Below are positions 9,045 through 18,904 of a stretch of 64,000 nt of DNA, piece by piece. The DNA lies in the NCBI GenBank assembly GCA_028378565.1, contig JAONMX010000001.1:1-64000 (forward strand), given 5' to 3'. A program made the translations under genes and the position numbers. Within the stretch, counting starts at the first letter, position 1. Every line of letters begins with the position of its first letter. The DNA comes from Bacteriovoracaceae bacterium. GTDB lineage: Bacteria; Bdellovibrionota; Bacteriovoracia; Bacteriovoracales; Bacteriovoracaceae. A model generated the notes under the pieces. That model was not told the origin of the DNA and did no database searches. It worked only from the letters and a program-made list of their open reading frames with translations.

Positions 9045-9929
9045 CTAAATCTTTATTTTTACTATCTTTAGGATGAGAAATCCTCCAATACAGTCTAGTA
9101 ATAAGGCCGCAAGGGACAGAATTATCCCTAAAGGAGTCGTAAACATTCGAACCACTGATTGTGGGTCGCTAGCAGCAAAGATTGCAGTAATAGCAAAAGG
9201 CATGGCAAAGATAGTTGCTCCTTGAAACATTCCTTGTGCAGTATAGGTATCAACTTTCTGCTGTAAGCGAATTCTTTCTCTAATCACATTAACAATTGTG
9301 TCAAAAACTTCTGCTAAATTACCACCGGTTTCTCTTAATATATTAATTGAAGAAACAAACATTTCATTGTCTTCCGTTGGTATTCTCTTTGCAAAATTAT
9401 CAAAACATTCTTCTAAAGGAACACCGATCTTATTTTGTTGAAGAATTAAATTGAACTCTTGGCTTATTGGATTAGGCATTTCATTAACAACCATCCCTAT
9501 TGACTGAGGGACAGAAAGACCTGCTCTAATTCCATTAGATAAAAGAGTTAGACCATCTACCATTTGCCCGCTAAATTCCTTTATTCTTTTTTCAACCATA
9601 AAGTTAATAATTGGTTTTGGTATCTTAAAACCTACAAAGGCAACAATGACTGCCACAAAGAAGCCTAGTATCCAGCTGACAAAAACCCCTAGTACAATTA
9701 GAACAAAACTTGATAATCCAATTGATAAGAAAAGCAGTGTGTAAGTAATACGATCAGGATCAACTTCGATAAATAATAGTTCAAGCTTTTCCATAATATA
9801 GGTTCTTGTTCCTATCGTTTGATTTTCAACCCAACTAAAAATTCCTACTGAGTATTTAAAACAAAAAGCAAATACAACAAAACCTATAAGTGCAATTATA
9901 CCGTTTTGCCCGAGAATATTTAACATCAT
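9045..9929 (-). CDS. Tad pilus inner-membrane protein, type II secretion system F domain (TadB/TadC-like)
   Basis: GQMVDGLTLLSNGIRAGLSVPQSIGMVVNEMPNPISQEF, LRETGGNLAEVFDTIVNVIRER. Confidence 0.9.
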   Translation of the reverse strand: MMLNILGQNGIIALIGFVVFAFCFKYSVGIFSWVENQTIGTRTYIMEKLELLFIEVDPDRITYTLLFLSIGLSSFVLIVLGVFVSWILGFFVAVIVAFVGFKIPKPIINFMVEKRIKEFSGQMVDGLTLLSNGIRAGLSVPQSIGMVVNEMPNPISQEFNLILQQNKIGVPLEECFDNFAKRIPTEDNEMFVSSINILRETGGNLAEVFDTIVNVIRERIRLQQKVDTYTAQGMFQGATIFAMPFAITAIFAASDPQSVVRMFTTPLGIILSLAALLLDCIGGFLILKIVKIKI

Positions 9930-12115
9930 CCACCTGCCTTTGTAGGTTTCTTAACTGCGGCGGCTTTCTTTTTCTGATTAGCTAAAGCGGCCTTTTTCTC
10001 ATTTTCTTCATTACTAAAGAGACCTCTTGGGATTTTGTATCCCTTACGCTCAAGGGTTTCAATAAACTTTGGGATAAAACCTGAAGCTTGAAACTCACCA
10101 TCGATTTTACCGTCTTTGCCTATCCCACGTTGATTGAATAGAAAGATATCTTGCAAGATAACAACATCTCCTTGCATTCCCCCTACTTCAGTAATGTGAG
10201 TCATTTTTCTTGAACCATCATCCAAGCGAGACTGTTGAACAATTAAATGAATTGCACTTGCAATCATTTCTTTAATGGCCTTTGGACTAAGACCAGCTCC
10301 AGCATACTGAACAAGAGTTTCAATTCTACCAATACATTCTCTAGGATTATTAGAGTGAACAGTGGTCATTGAACCGTCATGTCCTGTTCCCATGGCCTGA
10401 AGCATATCGAGGGTCTCTCCCCCTCTACATTCCCCAACAACAATTCGATCGGGTCTCATTCTAAGAGTTTGTTTCACAAGACAACGAATATCAATAGCAC
10501 CATCTCCTTCTAGAGAGGGTGGTCGAGTTTCTAGTCTCACTACGTGATCTTGTGGAAAATCAAGTTCCGCTGAATCTTCACAAGTAATAATTCTTTCGTT
10601 CGCTTGAATAAATCCACCTAAAATATTAATAAGAGTTGTCTTACCAGAACCAGTACCACCACTTACAACAATATTTTTATGAGCTTCAACAGCAATTCTC
10701 ATAAAGTCAGCCATATTTTGCGTCATCGATCCGTAAGCAACAGAGTCTTTATAGGTAAGCCTATTTTCTGGAAATTTTCTAATAGTAATAGTACAGCCAT
10801 CGAGTGCACATGGTGGTATTATCGCATGTACCCTTGAACCATCTTGCAGTCGAGCATCAACATAAGGTGTTTTTTCATCGATTCTTCTTCCAATGGGAGC
10901 AACAATTCTTTCAATAACGTTTAAAACCTGTCTATCATTAGTAAAAGTAATTTCACTTTTCTTGAGTTTACCGTCATGTTCATAATAAATTTTATCTGGT
11001 CCAACAACCATGATTTCAGAACAATCCTTATCAGCAAGTAAATCCTCTAGCGGCCCTAGGCCAAGAGCTTCATCTAGTATCTCTTTTACTAAACGATTCA
11101 TATCATCACGAGAATTAACAATTCCCTTGGTATCTTCTTTTCCTAATAGATCAACAACCATTTTCTTAGTCTGCTCTCTTAGAATAATTTTAGCCTTAGG
11201 GTCTTTATCATCTCCACCCTTCATATCCATTTCATCAACAAGTGCTTTATGAATACGGGATTTAAGTCCAGTCCAACTACTGCCTTTTGCTCCACCACCA
11301 GAATCACTTCCCCCTCCTGAACTCGGAGTAGAGGCTTTAACATCTGTTGGTTTATTTAATCTTGCCAGTGTCTTAAAAACACTTTTTTGAATTAGTTTTC
11401 TTGCTAATTCTGTCGCCGACTTTGAGAAAGCAGAATTTTTATTTATAACAAAAGCTGGCTTTTTTTGATTTAAAGCAGCAACACAAGATTGATCATCTTT
11501 TGGAAGTGTTGCAAAAACAGGCTTGCCTAAAGACTTCCCTATCACCTCAGGTGAAACAGGATGACCTTTTTGATGTTGGTTCGCAATTATAAGTAACATA
11601 TCTTTTGGAAACATCATGGTTACCAAATCAGAAAATAACTTCTTTGTTTGATTAATGGCCAAGATATCAGGAGAAACAACAATCATAATTGCTGTAGAAA
11701 ACTCTAAAGCCTTTAAGGCCAAGGAGTTTAAGTCTGATCCACAGTCAATAATAGTAAGAGGAAAAATATTTGGTAACGCCTTTAATGTTTTCCCTAGGCC
11801 ATCAGCATTTATCCCTGCAGCAGCATTGGGATCATTAGGCATACCGATATAACTAACATTTGCGGGATGGGCAGTAATAAAAGACATAATACTTCTAGGA
11901 TCAATAGCACCATTAAAATCCGCAAGGTCTTTTACTGTTTTCTTGGACTTCATCCCAGTAATAAAATCTTGGTCACCACTGGCTTTTTGATCAAAGTCTA
12001 ATAATAATGTTTTCTGTCTTGTTTCTGCTGCATAAGCAAAAGCTAAGTTAGCTGCAAGCTGTGACTTTCCAACTCCACCCTTTCCACCAACAATAGCAAC
12101 AATATAACCGGCCAC
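9926..12115 (-). CDS. Fusion of a TadZ/CpaE-like (ParA/MinD) ATPase and a CpaF/TadA secretion ATPase
   Basis: N-terminal GGKGGVGKSQLAANLAFAYA deviant Walker A; Gly/Ser-rich linker; C-terminal VSGGTGSGKTTLINILGGFI and RMRPDRIVVGECRGGETLDMLQAMGTGHDGSMTTVHSN. Confidence 0.93.
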   Translation of the reverse strand: MAGYIVAIVGGKGGVGKSQLAANLAFAYAAETRQKTLLLDFDQKASGDQDFITGMKSKKTVKDLADFNGAIDPRSIMSFITAHPANVSYIGMPNDPNAAAGINADGLGKTLKALPNIFPLTIIDCGSDLNSLALKALEFSTAIMIVVSPDILAINQTKKLFSDLVTMMFPKDMLLIIANQHQKGHPVSPEVIGKSLGKPVFATLPKDDQSCVAALNQKKPAFVINKNSAFSKSATELARKLIQKSVFKTLARLNKPTDVKASTPSSGGGSDSGGGAKGSSWTGLKSRIHKALVDEMDMKGGDDKDPKAKIILREQTKKMVVDLLGKEDTKGIVNSRDDMNRLVKEILDEALGLGPLEDLLADKDCSEIMVVGPDKIYYEHDGKLKKSEITFTNDRQVLNVIERIVAPIGRRIDEKTPYVDARLQDGSRVHAIIPPCALDGCTITIRKFPENRLTYKDSVAYGSMTQNMADFMRIAVEAHKNIVVSGGTGSGKTTLINILGGFIQANERIITCEDSAELDFPQDHVVRLETRPPSLEGDGAIDIRCLVKQTLRMRPDRIVVGECRGGETLDMLQAMGTGHDGSMTTVHSNNPRECIGRIETLVQYAGAGLSPKAIKEMIASAIHLIVQQSRLDDGSRKMTHITEVGGMQGDVVILQDIFLFNQRGIGKDGKIDGEFQASGFIPKFIETLERKGYKIPRGLFSNEENEKKAALANQKKKAAAVKKPTKAGG

Positions 12116-13605
12116 TACCTTCTTCTCCTTCGGAACTTTCTTTTAACTTCATCTGTTCCTTGAGAAGCACTTTCTACAATTTCTGGTGTTACAAATACCA
12201 CAAACTGACTCTTATTAACTGTTTTTGATTTTGATCTAATAAAATTAAATAATGGGCTACTACCCTCATCTGATGCAGTTACGCCGCCAGGAGGGTTTCT
12301 ATCAAAGTCGGTAGAGTTTTTATTAATAACAATACCACCAACCACTGCAGATTCTTTTGATTTCACAATCAAAGCCGTTCTCACAGTATTACTTAAGGTC
12401 TGAGGAGGATCACCAATATTTGAACTTACTGTTAGTCCAATATTTAAATCTATTTTTTCTTCCTGTAAAATCGTCGGTGTTACTGTAAGATTGAATCCTG
12501 CCGAAGCACTCTCACTTTTAGTGAACTCTCCCGAACCAACAGCAAAAGGTTTTTCTTCATTCTTAACGAGATTCCCAGCTACTTTATCTTTAACAATAAT
12601 AATCCCACTTTGAATCACACGAGCATGGCCTGCAGACTTAGCACTTGAAAGTTTTGGAAATAAGTTAGAGATTGTTCCTGAAAGAGTATTACTTGATCGA
12701 GTCGTCACATTTCCTGAGACCGTTTTTCCAAACCCAATAGAACCTTGTCCATCAGAAAGTAGAGGTGACCACTTAAATCCAAAAATCTTATTATAATCTT
12801 TTGTAAGCTCTACAAATTGAGCTGTTATTTTAACTTGCTTAGGAACTGGTTGCGACTTTTGCTTGGCATTTACCGTAATAAAGTTCTGGATTGGATCTCT
12901 CTTCGCTGTTGTTACAGAGTCTGTTCTTCTTGCTAAGTTTTCTAATTGATCGGGCACAAATGCTTTTGCAATAAGCTCAGCCCTTACCTTGTCACCTTCG
13001 CTTGTTGCGATTCCTTCAAGCCAAAAAAGACCATTTACAACTCTAACCGTAACATCTCTCAATTGATTTATTTGAATCTCCTCTTGCATTTTTCTTGCAA
13101 TAACTCTTTGAGTTTGTGGAGAAAGCTCTACTAGCCTTAAAACATCTGCAAATTTTTCTTTAGCGAGAACAACAACAACCTTTCCGATATCGGCAGGAAC
13201 AACAATTTGACCGCCTATATAAACGCTATCGCCTTTTATACCTACCTCTAATCCTTCAACATCTCCTAAAAACTCTTTTAGTTCATTCACCAATTTAGAT
13301 TGGTCAGTAGCAGTAATAGTTACAAGATATCTTGCTTTCACATCTCCAACTGTATTCCTTATTGTCATCGATGTGTTACCAGGCTTTAGACCTTTTAATA
13401 CAATTTCTCTTTTAGATGGAATCAATGTGTGCGTTAGTAGATTTTCATTCCCTACCTGTACTTTTGTAGATGGTGTGAAGTCTAACTTCTGAAGCTTATC
13501 TATACCTAAAACAACTTCTATTTTTTTCTCAGGCACTTCTTCTTGTGCAAACAAGTTATTTGCAAATAACAATATTAATAAAGTACTAATAAATACTTTA
13601 ATCAT
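12115..13605 (-). CDS. cpaC: Tad pilus outer-membrane secretin (CpaC/RcpA-like)
   Basis: Signal peptide, secretin N-terminal region, VVGGIVINK...SPLFNFIRSKSKTVNKSQFVVFVTPEIV. Confidence 0.9.
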   Translation of the reverse strand: MIKVFISTLLILLFANNLFAQEEVPEKKIEVVLGIDKLQKLDFTPSTKVQVGNENLLTHTLIPSKREIVLKGLKPGNTSMTIRNTVGDVKARYLVTITATDQSKLVNELKEFLGDVEGLEVGIKGDSVYIGGQIVVPADIGKVVVVLAKEKFADVLRLVELSPQTQRVIARKMQEEIQINQLRDVTVRVVNGLFWLEGIATSEGDKVRAELIAKAFVPDQLENLARRTDSVTTAKRDPIQNFITVNAKQKSQPVPKQVKITAQFVELTKDYNKIFGFKWSPLLSDGQGSIGFGKTVSGNVTTRSSNTLSGTISNLFPKLSSAKSAGHARVIQSGIIIVKDKVAGNLVKNEEKPFAVGSGEFTKSESASAGFNLTVTPTILQEEKIDLNIGLTVSSNIGDPPQTLSNTVRTALIVKSKESAVVGGIVINKNSTDFDRNPPGGVTASDEGSSPLFNFIRSKSKTVNKSQFVVFVTPEIVESASQGTDEVKRKFRRRRR

Positions 13606-14423
13606 TACTTACCAACCCTCTTTCTATTTTGTTCGTTAAAGAAAGCTTTAGCTTCAACACTCTCTTGATTTCCAATGACATCAAAAATATCTGAAGATCT
13701 AATGCTGATAATTTTATTATCGTTATTGTTTCTAAGTGTTAAAAAAGGCTTATTCCCTGAGAAAACTAACAAAAAGACAAGCTTTTGTACTTCGTAAGGA
13801 GTCAGCTCAAGAGTCACTGTATTATATCGACTATAAACATTTGCATTCATTTTTTTAATGGCAGAAGGAATTTTAATTCCATAAATTGGAATTGAATTAC
13901 TCATATTATAACCCGTCGACAAAACTAAAACGTCCTGAAGTATTGTCGTAGATTTTTGCATATCTTTTCGCCCTGATGAATAATCAATGGCAGCGAGAAC
14001 ATCCACTCTATCCCCAGGCTTAATTAACTTAGAAACAGCTTGCCTCTCTGTAATATTAATGGCGATAGCTCTTTTTCCTGAACTTACTTGTTGAGCAAGT
14101 CCCGTTTTTGTTCCTGGATAAGTAATTCTTGGCTTTGAGATTTGTTCACCTTTCATTATCGGAACAGTTGCTAAAGTATTTTCAATTTCTTTAATTGAAG
14201 AAAAACTTCCAGGAGTTCTAAACTTTTTAGGTACTGTAGTTGTTTCAACTTTTGTATCATCCAATAATTCAAGTTCATTGATATCTCTTTTTGCAACAAG
14301 GACTGTTACATTCTCACCAAACTTCTTTGTGATACTAGATTTCTGATCTTCAATATAAGTAAAGACCATAAACATTGCTATACCAGCAATAAGTAAGGCC
14401 AAACTAAATGCACGAGTATTCAT
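13605..14423 (-). CDS. cpaB: Flp pilus assembly protein CpaB/RcpC-like (SAF domain)
   Basis: VLVAKRDINELELLDDTKV..., GKRAIAINITERQAVSKLIKPGDRVDVLA. Confidence 0.92.
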   Translation of the reverse strand: MNTRAFSLALLIAGIAMFMVFTYIEDQKSSITKKFGENVTVLVAKRDINELELLDDTKVETTTVPKKFRTPGSFSSIKEIENTLATVPIMKGEQISKPRITYPGTKTGLAQQVSSGKRAIAINITERQAVSKLIKPGDRVDVLAAIDYSSGRKDMQKSTTILQDVLVLSTGYNMSNSIPIYGIKIPSAIKKMNANVYSRYNTVTLELTPYEVQKLVFLLVFSGNKPFLTLRNNNDNKIISIRSSDIFDVIGNQESVEAKAFFNEQNRKRVGK

Positions 14424-14520
14424 AGATCGGTCTCTCCTACCAGATTGATTTTCTTTAATTTTAACAAATTACAAGTGCTTAAGATGGATAGAGGCAGATT
14501 TAGCCGTACTATAAAGTAGG

Positions 14521-15042
14521 CTATCTATTTGTACAGGCTCCGGCATTAAATGAGGAAAGATAGTCGGCAACCAGCTGATTACTAGACGGACTTGATCGGT
14601 AATTCATTCCACATATTCCGTAGTAAGTGAAAACACGTATGAACTGTGTGGCACCATCATTAACATCAGGTTCATCACACTCTTCATCATAGTCATTTGC
14701 AAATATTGTATTAAACTTATAACAGTTTGAAATAGGATTCCCAGTTGAGCCCCCTTCTTGCTTTTCTCTCCAACCTAACCCAGACATACCCACAGCATTT
14801 AGTCCGCCATTATTCCAAATAACTAAATCCTCATAAGATGGATATCGAGAGTTATTCTTTGATAAATAGTAATAGTATCTTCTGGTTACTTTCTGTTGGT
14901 TTATTGAAGAATTAATAGCATTTCCAACGGTGAACATAATAGTAATAAAAAATATAAAAAAGGGCATAAAGAGAATAAGCTCAAATACCGCTTGGCCTTC
15001 TTCGTTTTCATATGTGATTTTTTTATTTTTATATCTCAGCAT
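14521..15042 (-). CDS. TadE/TadF-like pseudopilin
   Basis: ENEEGQAVFELILFMPFFIFFITIMF class III prepilin-like N-terminus. Confidence 0.75.
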   Translation of the reverse strand: MLRYKNKKITYENEEGQAVFELILFMPFFIFFITIMFTVGNAINSSINQQKVTRRYYYYLSKNNSRYPSYEDLVIWNNGGLNAVGMSGLGWREKQEGGSTGNPISNCYKFNTIFANDYDEECDEPDVNDGATQFIRVFTYYGICGMNYRSSPSSNQLVADYLSSFNAGACTNR

Positions 15043-15554
15043 CCGTTATCTACTACTGTTGCATGAAACTGACAGTCACCATTTATCTGTCTAATCATAT
15101 CGCAAATTCTTTGATAGCACTCAACACGTGTTGGTTCTCTACCTAAATAGGATTCAGATCTAAGATCTAGCGGTTCTGCTGGGCCAAGGTTTGGCGTTGA
15201 GAAAAAATCTCTATAGTCCACATAAACCCCAACGTAGAGATTTGTTTGTGAATCATCCATCACAGCTGGAGTGTTCACTCTAAGCTGACTATCAAAATCA
15301 TTTATAAATGCTGCAAAATTAAATCTCTCATAAACCCTTCTTGCCTTAAGAGTTGCATAATTATCGGCATCTCCACCTTGCCCATTATTATCGGCCACCA
15401 TAAATGCTCTCGAAGAAACATAGGTGGCATAATGAACAAGATAGCCATTTGTATAATTCATTGAAATTCGAACAAAAGTCATCATAAAACCAATCACAAA
15501 AATAAAGCTCATCAAGAATTCAATTGTAGACTGACCTTCGTTTTTTTGAATCAC
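15036..15554 (-). CDS. TadE-like pseudopilin
   Basis: KNEGQSTIEFLMSFIFVIGFMMTFVR. Confidence 0.75.
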   Translation of the reverse strand: MIQKNEGQSTIEFLMSFIFVIGFMMTFVRISMNYTNGYLVHYATYVSSRAFMVADNNGQGGDADNYATLKARRVYERFNFAAFINDFDSQLRVNTPAVMDDSQTNLYVGVYVDYRDFFSTPNLGPAEPLDLRSESYLGREPTRVECYQRICDMIRQINGDCQFHATVVDNGC

Positions 15555-15847
15555 GGATATGCCTTTATGGTAACAAAGAAATGAGATGAATCCCCTTCAC
15601 TATCATAGAAAGAATCATGTGGAGCTTTAACATCCAAATTCATCTCTGGTTCTGGCGGAAGATATGCATGACGATAATTGTATTCCATTCTCGTTTTTAT
15701 CACTGTAAAAAATGCGGAGTCGCTGCCCATAAATTCTTGAAAACGCTGACTTTGAAAAATGGCAACGGTAAACGAAATAACCACGGCTAAAAGTAGTACG
15801 TACTCTACAGTCGTTTGTCCCTTCTCTGATTTAATATTATCTACCAT
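15551..15847 (-). CDS. Pseudopilin-like protein with class III signal
   Basis: SEKGQTTVEYVLLLAVVISFTVAIF. Confidence 0.7.
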   Translation of the reverse strand: MVDNIKSEKGQTTVEYVLLLAVVISFTVAIFQSQRFQEFMGSDSAFFTVIKTRMEYNYRHAYLPPEPEMNLDVKAPHDSFYDSEGDSSHFFVTIKAYP

Positions 15848-16347
15848 AAAACCTTTTCACCAAATTCGATTCCAAACCAAATCCACGCTACAGCAATTAC
15901 GGGAGCGTAAGAAAATTTTGTTCCATATGCTTCTTTTATATAGCGTAAATTCTTCCATCTAATCGCAGAAATTATTATATCAAAATTTTTAATTGTATTC
16001 ATAATCAATAAAGAGAATCCGACGATTACGGTAGAGTATGCAAGGATAACAAAGAAGTCTTCTTGGTACCCATTAGGTATTAGAAAAAAGAAGCTAAATA
16101 AATATTTTGAATCACCTGCCCCCATTATTTTCAGAGCATATAATGCAAATCCAACGAACAAAAAAGCAAAAGGATATAAGAATGTCTTCCAGCCAATGAC
16201 ATAAGTATCGCGAAAGAGAAATAAGGCAATGATAAAGAAAACAAGATTAATAATCGCCCAATAATTAGCAATAATCTTTTTTCTTATATCTACATAACTA
16301 ACAACCAGTAACTGAATAAGAAGGAAAAGATAGACTGCTATTGGCAT
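15841..16347 (-). CDS. cpaA: Prepilin peptidase CpaA/TadV-like
   Basis: SYVDIRKKIIANYWAIINL and MGAGDSKYLFSFFFLIP (GxGD-type aspartic protease motif). Confidence 0.9.
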   Translation of the reverse strand: MPIAVYLFLLIQLLVVSYVDIRKKIIANYWAIINLVFFIIALFLFRDTYVIGWKTFLYPFAFLFVGFALYALKIMGAGDSKYLFSFFFLIPNGYQEDFFVILAYSTVIVGFSLLIMNTIKNFDIIISAIRWKNLRYIKEAYGTKFSYAPVIAVAWIWFGIEFGEKVLW

Positions 16348-16565
16348 TAATCGACCTGGTTTTTATAACCGTGGAAAAAACAGTTACGAGGACATACCCC
16401 TGTGGCTAGCTCTTGTGTTAAAGCATAGGCAAGTGTTCCAACAGAAGTCCCTAAAGCTCCACCCAAACCTCTCATGATATTCACAGCAATGAGGGCCATA
16501 AAGCCAAAGATAAGTAAGTATTCAACAACGGCTTGACCTGAACTATAGTTTTTAAAAAACTTCAT
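16347..16565 (-). CDS. Flp-type pilin-like protein (second copy)
   Basis: YSSGQAVVEYLLIFGFMALIAVNIM. Confidence 0.75.
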   Translation of the reverse strand: MKFFKNYSSGQAVVEYLLIFGFMALIAVNIMRGLGGALGTSVGTLAYALTQELATGVCPRNCFFHGYKNQVD

Positions 16566-16683
16566 AGGTCTAGATTATATTAGATAATAAAAAGTGCAAT
16601 AGGGAAGAGAATCCCTTAGGTTTATTTTTTAATTTTAGTTAAGCGAACATCTAACACTTTGTCACAATTAAGTGTGACAAAGG

Positions 16684-16869
16684 TTAGTTCATCTCGTCTA
16701 CGAAGCCTTCAGCTTTTTCGAACACTTTACCAGTAATAGCACTCAACTTTTCAGTCGCTACTGCTTTAAATCTAAAAACGATTAGGGCAACAACGGCAAC
16801 TAGAAGAATGTACTCTGTAGATGTCTGTCCATCTTCTTCTTTTAAGTATGAAAGAATCAGGTTTTTCAT
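16684..16869 (-). CDS. flp: Flp/Fap pilin (probable major pilin)
   Basis: KEEDGQTSTEYILLVAVVALIVFRFKAVA; 61 aa; first gene of the Tad operon. Confidence 0.85.
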   Translation of the reverse strand: MKNLILSYLKEEDGQTSTEYILLVAVVALIVFRFKAVATEKLSAITGKVFEKAEGFVDEMN

Positions 16870-17075
16870 ATCCCACTCCTGTTTAGTACTATTCTCTTCG
16901 GTGAGACCTCATTAAAACTTGAGAAAAATTCCATCTTTTTATACTATTCTATTTCAATATCTATTATACGGGATTTCGTAACATGATGCAATAAAAACAC
17001 TATAACCCACTGTATTTACATGTTGTTATACCTATTTGCCTGCCAACTTTGTTATACAACTAGCAATAATTCGTG

Positions 17076-17081
17076 TATAAT
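17076..17081 (+). promoter_or_regulatory. -10 element (TATAAT) of the putative 6S RNA
   Basis: Perfect TATAAT ending 6 nt before the predicted 5' end; no well-spaced -35 is clear. Confidence 0.5.
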
Positions 17082-17087
17082 TTTAGA

Positions 17088-17266
17088 CGGGTCTAAGGTC
17101 GGCAGAACGTGTTTCGCCCTACAATCTATCTTAGGGACGCGGTCACTGGTTACGGTGAGCAAGCTCACACTTTGAGCAATCAAATGGAGTGAGAAGCCTA
17201 ATGTGATTATCTACTGCATCCACCTGTTATATAACGGGCGGAATCCTAACATGTCGACCAGACCCA
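17088..17266 (+). ncRNA. ssrS: 6S RNA
   Basis: About 180 nt; closing stem gggtct/agaccc plus ggtcggca/tgtcgacc; internal segments ggtgagcaagctcac, gagaagccta and catccacctg...aacgggcgga resemble E. coli 6S RNA (GGUGAGCAUGCUCG, GAGAAGCCUUAA, CAUUCACCUUGAACC). Confidence 0.8.
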
Positions 17267-17315
17267 TCTTTCTTTTTCCTTTGACATTCCTAGTCCAAAC
17301 CCCGATCATTTTAGT

Positions 17316-17849
17316 ATGAACGAATTTATCGACACAGATCATATTTCTACAACTTGGATCGAGAACCTTGCTCTAGAAGAAATTAATATGGAAGAATCAG
17401 GAATCATTAATATGAATGATCACCTGAACCCAATTCATTTTCTAGAAGAGTCTTCAATCAATTTTATGAATTTAGTTAGAGATCGTTTTGAAGTCTATAT
17501 TCAAAAGTTCAATCAATACAGAAGTAACTCAGCTTCTCATGCACAGATTAAAATGTTTAAAATTAGTAACACTGTTAATGATTTTATGCTTTTTAGAAAC
17601 TCATTAAGGCTTATCTTTTCAAGAAAATCTAACAATCTCGTTACAATTGGATTTCTTGCCAATGGTAAGGATCTTTACGCTCCTAGAGTTAGCGAAGGTG
17701 ATAGTTTTGGAACTGGACCAGTTCACGAAATTAATGCCAACATAGGTGCTTTCAATAAGATTACTTGGAAGTTTCAAGGTGAAATCGTAGACGTTGATGC
17801 CATGGTAAGACATTATCTTTCAGAATTTATTCGTCAATCAGCTAGATAA
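17316..17849 (+). CDS. Hypothetical protein
   Basis: 177-aa ORF downstream of the 6S RNA candidate; no recognised motif. Confidence 0.65.
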   Translation: MNEFIDTDHISTTWIENLALEEINMEESGIINMNDHLNPIHFLEESSINFMNLVRDRFEVYIQKFNQYRSNSASHAQIKMFKISNTVNDFMLFRNSLRLIFSRKSNNLVTIGFLANGKDLYAPRVSEGDSFGTGPVHEINANIGAFNKITWKFQGEIVDVDAMVRHYLSEFIRQSAR

Positions 17850-18828
17850 ACTGAACGCCTTCTCCTTTACTTGATTTTCCTTTACTCGACTCATCTCCAT
17901 TCAGTCTTTTATAAGTAAACTCTAGTGACTCTTTGATCGTTGGCATTTCAATATTCAAAAAACCTTCTATATTTGCTAGATCTAACTTATATCGTAATGT
18001 CGACCCGGTGCCTGAGCCTTGCATTACTGGCAGTGCCCACTTCGCTTTAGATATTAAGTCAGCAGACTCTCCAAAAACTTCACAATAGGTTTTAGCAAAT
18101 TCATAGTGATTCATAGTATCACTGGTAGTCACTTGTAATAATCTATTCTGAACACCTTTATCAAAACAGATCTTCATAACCATTCCAAGAAAGGCCACAT
18201 CCATGAAGCCTGTCTGTAAAAAAGAATCAACATTTGATGGCTGATTTAGCTTTAGTTTTCTTTGGAGATTCTCAAAAAATGTTGGCTTCATCGAGTTAAT
18301 TCCACGACCATATAGTTTTGATGTTCTAAAAATTACATAATTCAAAGATGTTTTTTGAATATAAAACTCTGCGGCAGCCTGCGTTTTTCCATAAATGGTA
18401 TTCGGATCTGGAATATCCATTTCAATATAACTTCTATTCTCACCACCAAAAACGAATGATGAACTGATATAACAAATTTGTGATTTATAACGGTGGCAAT
18501 ATTCAGCAACGTTGAAAAGACCACTTGTATTTAATGCCTCAGCTCGATCGTCATATTTTGAGCAATCCTGTATTGATGAAATTCCTGCACAATAGAGAGA
18601 GATTTCAGGTTTAAAAGCAAAGAGCACTAACTGAACTTCTTCTTTTACTAATACATCACAAGGTATCGTTAAGACTCCTGGTATTGAAACAGGATTCTTG
18701 TTGTAAGTACCAATTACTTTATAATCTTTTTTAAAAAATTCTGCCAAAGAACTTCCTACAAAAGAAGAAACTCCAAATATTACTAGAGTTTTTCGGTAAA
18801 TTACTAAATCTTCATTCTTCTTATTCAT
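17842..18828 (-). CDS. NAD-dependent epimerase / RmlD-like sugar nucleotide reductase (SDR family)
   Basis: LVIFGVSSFVGSSLAEFFKK Rossmann motif; YGKTQAAAEFYI (YxxxK). Confidence 0.85.
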   Translation of the reverse strand: MNKKNEDLVIYRKTLVIFGVSSFVGSSLAEFFKKDYKVIGTYNKNPVSIPGVLTIPCDVLVKEEVQLVLFAFKPEISLYCAGISSIQDCSKYDDRAEALNTSGLFNVAEYCHRYKSQICYISSSFVFGGENRSYIEMDIPDPNTIYGKTQAAAEFYIQKTSLNYVIFRTSKLYGRGINSMKPTFFENLQRKLKLNQPSNVDSFLQTGFMDVAFLGMVMKICFDKGVQNRLLQVTTSDTMNHYEFAKTYCEVFGESADLISKAKWALPVMQGSGTGSTLRYKLDLANIEGFLNIEMPTIKESLEFTYKRLNGDESSKGKSSKGEGVQFI

Positions 18829-18904
18829 ACTTTAATTATAGCTTATTTTTGGATTTAAAAAGGGAGGGAAACATTGTTCTTAATTTTAGAAAAAAAACGA
18901 AAAA

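Noticed and set aside
16657-16682. Possible CRP site in the ctttgtcaca-attaag-tgtgacaaag palindrome
   Set aside because: Half-sites are in the opposite order to CRP consensus (TGTGA-N6-TCACA), and it lies at a gene 3' end; interpreted as an RNA hairpin instead
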